From Oscarella lobularis (lineage: Eukaryota > Porifera > Homoscleromorpha > Homosclerophorida > Oscarellidae), in the NCBI RefSeq assembly GCF_947507565.1, contig NC_089194.1:2033694-2097693 (forward strand): a stretch of DNA of 64,000 bases, written 5' to 3'. Both the position numbers and the translations under genes were made by a program. Shown piece by piece: positions 37,991 through 48,803 of this stretch (position 1 is its first letter; the number at the start of each line of letters is the position of its first letter). Under the pieces are notes generated by a model. It did not search any database. It was not told where the DNA came from and saw nothing but the letters and a program-made list of their open reading frames with translations.

Positions 37991-38658
37991 AAAAGTTACT
38001 TTTACTTATATAAGTTATGATGGGATCTCTTCTTGCTGGAACTACTGAATCTCCCGGAGAATTTTATTTTCAGGATGGCGTTCGTTTGAAGCGTTACCGT
38101 GGTAATAATTTGGGATATAGAGAAAATTTAAATTTTTTTGAAATAATTAATTAAGGAATGGGCTCGTTGTCTGCTATGGAGCAAAAGGGATCTCAGAATA
38201 GATATTTCTCGTAAATTGAAAGTATAGCATAGTTTGTTTTTGATGTGAAAAATTGAACAGGGAATCTGACAAAGTACGCGTGGCTCAAGGCGTTTCTGGA
38301 TCCGTGGTTGATAAGGGTTCTATTTATCGTTTTGTGCCATATCTTTCCGCTGGTAAATTAATTAATTAATGAAAATATTGATGATAATGATTTTTAGGGT
38401 TGCAACACAGCTGTCAGGATATGGGTGCAAGAAGTCTATCTTTACTCAAGTAAGACGATTAATGAAATAAGGAGTTAAATTTAATTAGGAAAGTAACGTA
38501 GAAAAATGACGTACGATGGAGAATTGAGATTTGAAAAGAGAACGGTTTCTTCTCAAGCGGAAGGAGGTGTTCACGGTCTTCATTCGTAAGTGCTATATAA
38601 TTTTCTACGTACGTATTTAAGCCCGAGGTATTTTAGGTATGAAAAACGGTACTTCTAA
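36198..38658 (+). CDS. Inosine-5'-monophosphate dehydrogenase
   Basis: Converts IMP to XMP with NAD+, the committed step of GTP synthesis. From ATG 36198 ([20 protein letters not shown]) the exons give [46 protein letters not shown], and the CBS/Bateman pair ([15 protein letters not shown] to [19 protein letters not shown]). [32 protein letters not shown] (loop with catalytic Cys), [33 protein letters not shown] and the mobile flap follow, ending YEKRYF at TAA 38656-38658. The exon before [15 protein letters not shown] must supply the DSSQ segment by splicing near 37470-37540, where the donor and acceptor are not obvious. Animal type-1/2 IMPDH by length. 95 bp to RPS23. Confidence 0.95.
37956..37990. 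repeat. (CATA)n microsatellite in an IMPDH intron
   Basis: Eight CATA units right after the splice donor following the exon ending [10 protein letters not shown]. Confidence 0.9.
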
Positions 38659-38752
38659 CAAAGACATTTTATGTGTACTTCTAGGAGCATGTGCGCTGAT
38701 TAATTAGATCATTGACGTGCGCTAGCGTTCCCACGAGAGAAACGCCAGGGAG

Positions 38753-39338
<586 letters not shown>

Positions 39339-39467
39339 ACTAACGGGCTTTTGTATGACGTAGTCCGTATTGCAATAAAGGTTTTCCTTGGTTAATAGTC
39401 ACGTGTTGTCTTTGCGTCACTGTGGTAATGAGTCCCGAATGTCCACGTCAGTACATTTGTCTTCCCC

Positions 39468-40250
39468 ATGAGTTTCTCTACGTTTCTTTTCTTCGTTGGC
39501 CTTCTCTTGGCTCTAGTAGCCGTTTCGTTGGCAGGAAAAGACTACTATAAGATTCTCGGCGTATCGCGCGACGCTTCGGAGCGGGAAGTGAAGAAAGCGT
39601 TTCGAAAATTGGCTCTAAAGTATCATCCTGATAAAATGAAGAGCGAGGAAGAGAAAAAGAAAGCCGAGAAACAATTCGTCGAAATAGCAGAAGGTCTGAC
39701 TCTCAAAATCAATAATATAAATATATACGGTATATATAATTTTTCTAAAGCTCACGAAGTCTTATCTGATTCCGAAAAACGTAAAATTTATGATCAATTT
39801 GGAGAAGAAGGGCTGAAATCCGGGGCTGGAGGGTCGGGTGGTTTCCATGGAAGCCCATTTAATTTTAATTTCAATTTCGATGATTTTTTCAAAGACTTTA
39901 ATCCATTTGGAGATGGAAACGGTGGCGGGGGAGGAGATTTTTTTCAAGGTGGGGGCGGGGAAAGTAGTTTTCATTTTTCCTTTGGTGATTTTGGGGGCGG
40001 TGGCGGCGGTGGAGAAGACGTTCAAGAAGAGTTGACGGACGATTTCGGTGGTTTTGGTGGATTTGGTGGATTTGGTGATATGGGGGGACTTTTTGGAGGA
40101 GGGTTTGCTGATGAAGGAAATTCAGGTAATGTAAAAATGATTTGTTTTACATTAAAAATTTCATATTCATACACTCTAGGGGGGCAAAAGTGTCGTACTG
40201 TGACGAAGCGAGTAGGAAACAGTGTTACGACATATACTACTTGTAACTAG
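39468..40250 (+). CDS. ER-lumenal J-domain co-chaperone, DNAJB9/ERdj4 type
   Basis: Signal peptide [20 protein letters not shown], then a J domain: [28 protein letters not shown] (the HPD motif that activates Hsp70/BiP), [20 protein letters not shown]. After it comes a Gly/Phe/Asp-rich region (about 39830-40100) and a short C-terminal exon [20 protein letters not shown] that resembles the C-tail of DNAJB9 (RVTTVTRRVGNMVTTY). Two introns: 39694-39750 (57 nt, open in frame) and about 40126-40180. Stop 40248-40250. Likely part of ER-associated degradation and unfolded-protein handling. Confidence 0.88.
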   Translation: MSFSTFLFFVGLLLALVAVSLAGKDYYKILGVSRDASEREVKKAFRKLALKYHPDKMKSEEEKKKAEKQFVEIAEGLTLKINNINIYGIYNFSKAHEVLSDSEKRKIYDQFGEEGLKSGAGGSGGFHGSPFNFNFNFDDFFKDFNPFGDGNGGGGGDFFQGGGGESSFHFSFGDFGGGGGGGEDVQEELTDDFGGFGGFGGFGDMGGLFGGGFADEGNSGNVKMICFTLKISYSYTLGGQKCRTVTKRVGNSVTTYTTCN

Positions 40251-40433
40251 ATATTTGCCTATTAGTATTCTTGATTAGAAACGTCATTTACATTGAATCC
40301 CTAGCGCGTTAGCTGTTGCTATGTATCGAAGGCGGTGGTAACGACAGTACTCTCTGTCCTTAGCTCACGCGGAATCGCTCTCTCGTTGCTGTTTTTAACG
40401 CAATTTGGCTTTTGAAATTTCTCCTGTTCGACT

Positions 40434-43400
40434 ATGGAGTCCGTGACTGAGGCCATTCGTGAAGACGGTGAAAACTCCGAAAAAGCGGAGGAAATCGTGA
40501 CTTCGGCTGCGATGGACGTTCGCGTTGATGTCAGAGAAGATGATAACAAAACCGAAAGTAAGTATTTTGGGTCGTTTGGCTGAGAATTTTTTCGCGTAGC
40601 GTACGTTAGAGAGTACCCATGATTCCAAAACGAAAGCGCTCATAACGATTCTAAGTGCACAGACGAGTTAAAATGAGTTTGGAAAACTAAGTAAAAAAAA
40701 TTAAAACGAAAAGAAAAAAATGTGGAGAATCCGGGTATCGATCCCGGTACCTCTCGCAAATTGGTACCGAGCTCGGGATCTCGTTGCTAAGCGAGCGCTC
40801 TACCATCTGAGCTAATTCCCCATCTGAAAGATGAGGGCCATAAGAGCGTATATAAACGAACGATACCTTTTGAGCCCGCGAATCGCCTCTTACGCACCAT
40901 TTCGAATGTAGGATCTCTCGGCGAAAACAGCATGATTTCGTCCGACTACGCGATGCCAAAATACCTCACAGTGACTATAGATAGCGAAGGTAAGTGAACG
41001 CTGAGAGAAAACGCGCGCGCGCGATTCGATTTTCGACGTTTTTCTCTTGGCAGAAGGACAAGTAGACGCCGTAACAGTAGCAGTCGAACGCAGCAAGGCG
41101 AAAAAACCGTATCTAGGAGGATACAGACACAAAGTAAGCGGCGTCGAATATCATCACGCTGGAACAATGACAATTCCTAAAAGAAAACCAGATGATGGAG
41201 TGAGACAATGGAAAACAATTGATTTTAATTGAACTATCGTCGAATTTTAGGTCATTCGCTATCAAAGAGAAACGCAAACCTTTTTCACTAAACAAAAATC
41301 GCAACAAACTCACAACAACACTTCAACTCAAATGGTAATAATTAGATTCATTTTTGACTTTGAATTGAATGTTTTTTTTCAGAGTCAAACAGGCTGCAGC
41401 GTCTCGAATGAAGACGATAAAATTCTCATTGCACGTCGCTATGAAACAGCAGATGAATTCCATGCAAAACGTCTCAAAGCAGTAAGAAAAATCCGGGGAC
41501 CCGGTGAATTTAATAGAGCCTATATCACTTCTAGTAGACTGTCCCCTATTTTTACCGAGATACTTACGTAGATATTGACGTTTTGTTATGGGGAACTTAA
41601 CCAGTAGAGAAGAGTCTCAGAGTGAATAGAGACACAAGTCTTTCTATTATATTCATTAGGTTAGGGCTAAAGGGACCCTTTATTATGAGGAGCTACGTTT
41701 TCTAAGGTTATTGTTCTTCAATCGTATTATCGTCGTTGGAACGCAATGATTCTCGTAAATGGAATGAAAATTGATAAGAAAAGACGTCTTGATTGGGAAC
41801 GAAAGGTTGGCTGGCCAATAATAATTGAGATTGTTTTTTAGAAGTTGAGATATCTAGGAAGCGATTAGAAAAGAAAAGGAAAAGGAAGAGCGTCTTCGCG
41901 TCGAATTTGAAAGACGCATGAATCCAAAAACAAAAGAAGATTTCGACATGCTTTATCATGCCTTAGAGAGTAAGTAAATCTAATAGAAAAAAGGGTTTCT
42001 TTTCTATTCTTTTCTCTTAGTGTGGCGTAAAGACGAATTGGCGAAAATTGACGAAAGTCTCAAGGGTCCAGAACGAAAAGCGGCTCTTTGTTCACTTCTT
42101 GAGCAAGAAGCGGAACTCATAGCCTCAATAGGTCGACATCAAATCGTCGCAGACGACGATCGTCGTCGTCAAAACATTAGAAAAATTCTCGAAAAAGTAA
42201 ACTTCGTAATTCGCTTTAATTAAAAAATCGAATTTATGTGTTTTTTTCTAAGGCTGCTTCGCCTCGAAAATGGATTGCCTTTGATGGAAAGCTTACGGAG
42301 ATGGATACTCCTTATACAATTCGTTCCAAGGAGCTCAGGGCTTTGTATGACAGTTTGAATATGAAATTTTTGACGCAGGAAGAACGCATGGACGTTCTTT
42401 TGTCTTTGAAAGCGACTGTTGTTGTGAGAACAAGATCCACGGCTTTTCTAATGAATATTTTTATTTTTTTCTATAGGAGCATGATTGTAAATTGACGCGG
42501 GAAATTGTGGAGCTTGTTGAACGGGAAACGGATCTTATATTGCGAGAAACGAAGCAGAAAAATCTTGAAGGTCTGTAGGCGCTGTCATGGCTACAAAAAC
42601 TTCAATTTTTTTGAAGGTCTTCGTAAGCGAATTAGCAATCTCTTTCTTCAGTATATCAAAACGCCGCAATTTAATCCGGAAATTGCTCGTCTAACTCGAG
42701 TATGTCATTTTTTCTTATATAAAATTGAATTTATTTATTTATTTTAGGTTCCTCACGATTCGAGTAAACTTCTGAATGACGTTTATTATTGTCGTACGAC
42801 GGGAAAATATCTTCCATCAACCGAATTTGAATTGTCTTCGAATGCAAAGTAAGGTCCCTGTAGAAATGTTTTAGAATTTATGTATTTTCTTACAGGTCAA
42901 TGAAAACGAGTCGGAAAGCGGCGCAGCTGTCCAACATTTCCGGAAGACGACAGGACAATTCTCTCTATCGAGAAATGTTGCGACAAATTCGTCGATCCGA
43001 GGAGAAATATGACGACGATTCTCGACTCATCTTCATCATTCAAGTAAAAATCAATAGATATTTATATAAGTATTATTTGTATTTTTTTCTTATAGGAAGT
43101 TGATTTGCGACATTTGGTTGAGACTATATGGAATGGGCAGAGTATTTTGAGCAATCACGAAGACCTTCATGATCTTGTGATTGTTCGATGGGACGTTGCT
43201 AAGCAATGGTCACCATGGAATTGCATTTTATTGACGCAGGACGAAGCAAGTGGCCATTTTCGTCTTGAAAATCTTTTTGAGGTAAATTAATTAATATTTT
43301 TTCGCTATATCTAATTTATTTTTTCGTTGCTAGGCGTATAGTAGTTTGTTTGTGGAAAAGGTCAAGTATAGGCACGTGATTGCTAGGAATTATTTTCGGC

Positions 43401-43456
43401 GATTAGTTCAGTTTTCCGAGCAAGCGACGACTGTGAAAGAGGAAAGTGGACAATAA
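40434..43456 (+). CDS. IQUB: IQ motif and ubiquitin-like domain protein (IQUB), apparently without the ubiquitin-like domain
   Basis: Ciliary/flagellar axonemal protein associated with radial spokes in animals. ATG 40434 gives an acidic N-terminus; after the first intron the exon reads [14 protein letters not shown]. The core is strongly [44 protein letters not shown] with the IQ-like [101 protein letters not shown] and [22 protein letters not shown] 43454-43456. In vertebrates about 80 residues of ubiquitin-like fold precede the TVTVQT-like strand; here only about 60 acidic residues do, with no such fold visible. Intron 1 hosts an antisense tRNA-Ala. Confidence 0.92.
40723..40821 (-). tRNA. 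tRNA-Ala (AGC) with a 26-nt intron
   Basis: On the minus strand: acceptor GGGGAAT with ATTCTCC (discriminator A), D arm TAGCTCAGATGGTAGAGC, anticodon stem CTCGC/GCGAG with loop TTAGCAT (anticodon AGC), T arm CCGGG-ATCGATA-CCCGG. A 26-nt insertion sits after the base 3' of the anticodon. The gene lies antisense inside IQUB intron 1. A-run on the plus strand at 40692-40720 supplies the Pol III T-run. Confidence 0.92.
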
Positions 43457-43574
43457 GCACGTGATCTGCAGAATATATATACGGGGACGTTTGATAGTGT
43501 AAAGTGAGACCTGTGACGTCATTCGTTCAGAAGTCCTTTTTCTTCCCCTCATCATCGTCGCCGCGGGGATTCCG

Positions 43575-44975
43575 ATGGAGACATTGCGTCGCATGTTCGA
43601 CGCATGTGACGACGACAACGACGGATACATTTCTGTAGCTCAATTACGCTTGGCTCTCGAAGCGACTGGTCTAAACGACGTCGACGCGCTTCTCGCCGAC
43701 TTTCGCACCGATCGAATCGCTTTCGATGACTTCCACGAAACCGTTCTACGATTCGAACGTCATCTAGCGAACGGCGACGACGAAGAAGAAGAAGAAGACG
43801 ATGTGGACGGGGGCGTGGTTGGGGGCGTGGTCGACACGAGTCCAAGTCGCGAAACGAGCGTCGTATCGACGTTGAGTCGCGACGAAGGATTCGTATCGTC
43901 GCCTTATCGCGAATCGAGTCCACTCGATGGTTCGACGATGATTTCGCAGCGTTCGTTTGAGGCTTCGGGTGGGGGCGGGGGCGTGGCCACGATGACGCCT
44001 TCGAAATTGGCTGCCAGTCATTCGAGTCGATCGACGAGTCGCGAGGATTTGTTCGATGGATTAAGAAGAGAAGATGACCAAGTCAATAAAATGGAAAAAC
44101 AGGTGCTAATTAATGATTTTATTAGTATTGATTTATTATTGATTGTTTCTTAGATGGAAGATCTTTTTTGTCAACTCGATAATGCGAATCGAGATCGTAA
44201 GAAATCGGTGGACACGCGCGCTCGTCTTCAAAGGGAGAATGAGCACCTCGTTGAGCGTTTGTATCACGTCGAAGAACAATTACGAGATTTTGAAAAATCC
44301 AAAGTGGAAGCCATAGAATTGGAGAAAAAACGACGTCACGCCGATTTGGCTCAAATGGAAAGTGAAAAAAACGCAGAAATTGAAAAACTCACATCTAGCA
44401 ATGAATCCCTAAACGCCAATTTACGTCGAATGGAAAAACGAGAACGTGACTACGAAACTCTGACGTCAGATATGCGTAAAGAAACGCAACGTTTACGCAA
44501 TGAACTGGATGAAATGCGCGCGCGTGAAAGTGACGTCACAAGTCGTTATAAATCAGAAATTGATAAATTAATACGGGAACGCGACGAGTGCGTATCTCGC
44601 GAAGAATCATTGAGAATTGAATTGAGTCAACTTGCGGAAGCGGCGGCGGAAGAAACGAGTCGTCGAATGCGCGCCCAATCGATCAGCGATGAACCTGATG
44701 CTAAATTACTTGATGAAATACGGGCACTCAAAGCGCGCGTTAGGGATTTACAGGATTCAAATAATGAACTTCGGGCTCAATTTATTCAACAGGGTAAGGC
44801 GATTATAGAGGAGGGAAATTCTTTGGCTGCCGAAATGGAGACGGCGTCAAAGGATGAGATTATGTCACGTGTCAAAGAGGTGAGCGATTCTTATGCGCGA
44901 CTTCGAGCCTATACGGAAGGCTTGCTTCTTGCTATAATTACTAAAAGTCCTGAATTGCTTGAAAAACGCACCTAA
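43575..44975 (+). CDS. Rab11 family-interacting protein, class II (FIP3/FIP4 type)
   Basis: Effector of Rab11 (and Arf) GTPases on recycling endosomes, with roles in cytokinesis. N-terminal EF-hand pair: MFDACDDDNDGYISVAQL (loop positions 1, 3, 5 Asp; position 12 is Gln, not Glu), and a weaker second hand LADFRTDRIAFDDFHETV. A Ser/Asp/Glu-rich linker (43760-44060) precedes an intron at 44104-44153. Exon 2 is almost wholly coiled coil (LQRENEHLVERLYHVEEQLR onward). The end is the Rab11-binding domain: SYARLRAYTEGLLLAIITKS then PELLEK, matching the FIP-RBD pattern (Y-x-x-x-L-x-x-x-I-x-x-x-x-P-x-x-L-E). Stop at 44973-44975. Only 118 bp from IQUB. Confidence 0.87.
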
Positions 44976-45073
44976 TTATTTTTTATCTATTTTGCGTACT
45001 GTAATCTATTTTTGTATTGTTTTTTTAAAAGGGAAAACGACGCCTTAGTGGGGAGGATTCTTTTTAATTAATG

Positions 45074-45326
45074 TGCTAATATGATTGGTCCATTGAACGT
45101 GACGTAGAGACGCCCGGATTGCCCGCTGATCTTTCATTCATTTCGCCGGGTTTTGGACAAGAACGATCGACAAACGATGCTCTCTGCCGCTTTCTCGACC
45201 ACGAGATGAAGGTACGTAGGGTTATTTTCACGCGATCGGCCTTTTTTGCTTGCAGGCGCGACGCGATCGTCTTTCCTTCATTCTGTTCTCGTTCCACGTC
45301 TTCATCTTTCCCACATGCGCTTTTAG
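45074..45326 (+). CDS. Possible small gene or 5' exons, unassigned
   Basis: Open frame reading DVETPGLPADLSFISPGFG, then CRFLDHEMK, a good donor (AAG/GTACGT), an intron to 45256 ending TTGCTTGCAG, and an in-phase exon ARRDRLSFILFSFHVFIFPT that ends at another good donor (TTAG/GTAAGG). No in-frame ATG is seen in this frame, so a further 5' exon would be needed. The next intron carries a GGGCCTCCCTTTTGGG motif. Product unknown. Confidence 0.25.
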
Positions 45327-45479
45327 GTAAGGTACTTGAGCGCTCTTTCGTTTCCGAAGCTATTTATTCTAGCAGAGGGCCTCCCTTTTGGGAAAACAGC
45401 AATGGAAGCCTTTTTCGGTTCGTCTTCAGTCACTTGCACAATAAAATCCCTTGGAATGACGGTGGAGATCTCCAAACGG

Positions 45480-45720
45480 TCGCCAATCCACTCCCAAGGG
45501 CCTCCGAGGCCAATGAGGTGAAAGAGGCCGTACCTCTATAGCAGGGGCCGATAGAGTTGGCTCCCCCACTATGGCGAGACGCGGTGGGTCACAATAGCGG
45601 TCCCCTTGGATCACATGGGTGGCGGACTCATACCCGAGGACGCTTCACTCCCAAGGCTTATCTCCGAGGCCAATCGAGGATAAAGAGGCCATACCCCATG
45701 CTTCGTGGGTCAACCGAAGC
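45480..45720. repeat. GC-rich imperfect direct repeat of unknown type
   Basis: CACTCCCAAGG...CTCCGAGGCCAAT...AAAGAGGCC occurs at about 45489-45530 and again at about 45648-45695, a spacing near 160 bp. Composition differs from the AT-rich surroundings. It may be a fragment of a dispersed repeat; no terminal repeats or ORF of a mobile element seen. Confidence 0.45.
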
Positions 45721-46579
45721 TCCGGGCCACGTGTCCACCAGGGGGCGCGGGCGAGTCGCCCCCCCGCCTCAAGAATGCCGAAAGGACGCTATATTTTAGT
45801 TTTGTTTAATTTCCGGGTTACTTCCGGGTTTATTTAATAAAAATTGACATAACCCTAGCTGCTTTTTGTGTCGTCGCGATCCTAACTAACGACGCGATCG
45901 CGGTCGCGGCCTGGCTAATGACGCGCGTGGGACTCCGACGCTCGTGCGTGTGCGTGCGTGTGTGCAATAAAAAAACTCCTACAAAATACTACAACAACAG
46001 TCATCTTCTTTTCTTCCCGCTTCATCCAGAGCGCCGCACGGTTTTTCTCCTTGAACGTGGAAACAGAAGACGTACGACCTATTAGATTTAGTTACATGGT
46101 CGAAATAGTCACTGCCCTTTAGCTGCATCATAGCCAGGCTCTTCATACAGCTAAGGGGCCTCTATAACTATTTTTCTTACTGTTTTTTGCTTCGTGTCGG
46201 AATGGAGCCGTTTTGACATTCAATTCGACGCGTTGTAGTAGTGAATTAGTGGGGAACGTAGTTGACGATGTCTAGAAGCGCCAATAAACGACGATTTGAC
46301 GACTCTCACCTTCGCGTGCGCTGGAAAGGGGTCTCGACGATGCGTTTCTGGTTCGTTCGACATACGCTCGCATCATATATGAGGGTAGAAAGTGAAAGCG
46401 GCTGCAGGAACTCTTCAGCATACCGCAGAGAGAAAGAGCGAACGCTCGACAAAAAGGGCGGTTCCCGGATCCCCGTATTCGAGTAGCACGTGAGTTTCCT
46501 CATTGGCAGAGAACAGCACATTCATTCGTGCAGAGAAAAAAAAGAAGCGTGCTCCTAGTTGTTTTTTTTTCCACCCCCT

Positions 46580-48626
46580 TTAGGGCGGTGCAGATCTGCA
46601 TCTCGTGACGCATTCGTTGTCCGTTTCCCGGACAACAGTTTCGCAGCACTGGTAGTTGCCCCTTTTGACTCGGCAGTACTGACCTTCTCCAGTACAAAGA
46701 TTTTTGTCGCATAGAGCTTTACCTTTTACGCACACTAAAAAAGAGTAGAATAAAGTGAAGAAATTTTGGAGGAGCATTTTTGCCTTTCTTGCACTGCTCA
46801 AATGTATGGCATTCTATTGCAAATAATTGAAATTTCAATGCTGCTGTTTCAAAACGATTCAAAACTTGCCTTTACGTGGAGCACATCTTGGGGGGCTTCC
46901 GCTCCATTCTCCATTCTTGTATTCTCTCACTGGCTTATTTGGTTTAAGATAAAAGCCAAAATTGCAGCTATATGTAGCCGTTGTCCCTTCTTCGGAAATC
47001 GTAACAGCACCGTTAGAAGGAGCTTGTAAGGTGGTTGGGCGGTCTAATCAAAACGAAGAAAGACTTATCAAAGCGAGCTGTGTATATTAAATTAAATACC
47101 CATCCCAAAGTTGTGAAACTCGCCTTTAAGACATTTGGAGGCTTTTCCGAGCCAGTGTCCATTCTTGCACTCTCTGACTGAATTATTTGGATCAAGACGA
47201 TAGCCCGAATTGCATTTATATGTAGCCGTTGCATCACTCTGGCACTCATCGTCATTGACTATTGTAACGACGCCGTTAGACGGAGCTGGGAGGACTAGAC
47301 ACGGTGTTGGAGAAGTGGGCTCTTCTGTTTGTTCTGGTGTTGGTGTAGGCTCTGTAATGAAAAAATCGGGAAATGTGACGAAGGAAAATATTTCTCTTTC
47401 GGAGATTTACGTACGTGGACGTGGACAAGGAAAGCGACGTGAGGATGAGGTAATAGAGCGAATGATGCATGTTTGTCGGCATCCGCTTGATTCCTGACCA
47501 AATGCAGTTGAGAGTCGACGGAATTCCTGCTTACAGCATCGAGTGCGTCCATTCGACACTTGACAGTATTCATCATCCCTGCACGGATCTCTTGAGCAGA
47601 CCTGCGCTTGAGTGAGTTCCACTAAAAGCACAATAAATCCCCAATGAAGGTATTCATTATGCGCGTACCTGGGCACTTGTTTCCACTGCTCGTCACATAA
47701 TTGAAACGACAGGCGACGACAGGCCCGCCTTCACACGACGGCGGCTTGACAGTAGTAGTTCCACCAGAACAGAAAGCTGTATTGCTTCCCACTAAGCGAA
47801 AGCCCGAATTGCAGTTGTAAAGAACAAGCACTCCACTGACGAGACGATAAGATCCATTGTCTAAATTGCTTGGACAAGGATAAGAGCCACGCGGTGGTGG
47901 CGGCGGCGGCGGGCGAGTTGGCCTCAAAGTAGGAGTAACAGGTTGTGGTGGAGGTGGCTTCGGAGTTTGCTCCTTTGGCGGAGGCACTGGCCGTCTCGGT
48001 TGTGGAACTTGTGAAGGACAGCTAGGATTGAGTGGCGAAGGCGCTGGTCCAACTGAAACAACGCAGGTTCGACGACACGAAACGCTGTTTCCTGTACTTC
48101 CAAATGCCGTCGAAAGCCTTCTTGACTCCTCTCGACAACATTGAACCCTTCCGTTCGAAACACGGCAATATCGATTGGAAGGACACGGATTGACACGACA
48201 CAAATGCGCCGACGAGAGAACCACTACACACACACGTACAACAATGATTCAATCAGGATGCTGACTCATTGAGAGTCATTGTCTCGTCAATATTGCAAAA
48301 GGTTACCACCCCGGCTGGCCCCAATCACAGCCAAAGACAATAAGGAGACATGGAACTAAGCGCCGTGAACATTGACACGTTCGATGATCAGACTGAGCAT
48401 CGAATCAAGTCTCTAAGCTATAAAGACTCATTTACCTGGGCATCTGAATCCTCGAACGTCCCCAGTCGTTACATAGTCAAAACAGCAATGTCTTGCTGGA
48501 CATTGAGCTGAGATGAGCGTCATTCCCATCGCTGTAAAGAGTTTTCGTTAGTGGAACTTTGTTGTACGATCGTTTGTGAGCGCGTTTACCTAGAACGACG
48601 ATTGTTGCTATGGAATAGACAGGCAT
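46580..48626 (-). CDS. Secreted sushi-domain protein with three copies of an unnamed Cys-rich module
   Basis: Signal peptide MPVYSIATIVVLAMGMTLIS (start complement of 48624-48626, spanning an intron). Order after the N-terminal QCPARHCCFDY segment: module 1 (about 48225-48060, NRYCRVSNGRVQCC...RRLSTAFG...C-C), a Pro/Thr-rich linker with PPPPPPP, and a sushi/CCP domain (about 47885-47700, YNCNSGFRLVGSNTAFC). Then module 2 (about 47625-47450, EYCQVSNGRTRCC...RRLSTAFG), a Thr/Pro/Glu linker, two near-duplicate sushi exons (about 47300-47125 and 47035-46875, ending CKNGHWLGKASKC and YKNGEWSGSPPRC), and module 3 (about 46735-46585, QYCRVKRGNYQCCETVV). Stop complement 46580-46582. No TM or GPI signal. 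Likely an extracellular matrix or recognition protein; function unknown. Same architecture family as the gene directly upstream. Confidence 0.72.
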
Positions 48627-48803
48627 GGTCGCGAGCAGACAAAGAACTGACGCGAATTGGACAACGCATCGCCTTAAGAATCTTCGCGTAGCGCGCGCGC
48701 GTGAGAGTCGTACGTTACAGTGCACGTGGACACACCCAGTTCTCATTGAAACAAGAACTAATAATTGATTGACGTCTACTCACACGCGACAACAAACAGT
48801 CGT

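Larger units (their letters stand above)
44976..46579. other. Region without an assignable gene
   Basis: Between Rab11-FIP (+) and a sushi gene (-). 45074-45326 has a plausible two-exon coding stretch on the plus strand (separate entry). 45480-45790 is GC-rich with an imperfect direct repeat. 45840-46010 is GC-rich with GTGCGTGCGTGTGTGC. 46262-46486 has an unremarkable 74-codon ORF that matches nothing I know. Confidence 0.5.

Noticed and set aside
45486-45541. CRISPR-like or tRNA-derived array in the GC-rich repeat region
   Set aside because: Only two imperfect copies, no regular spacers, and eukaryotic context; no tRNA A/B boxes in a correct fold were found.
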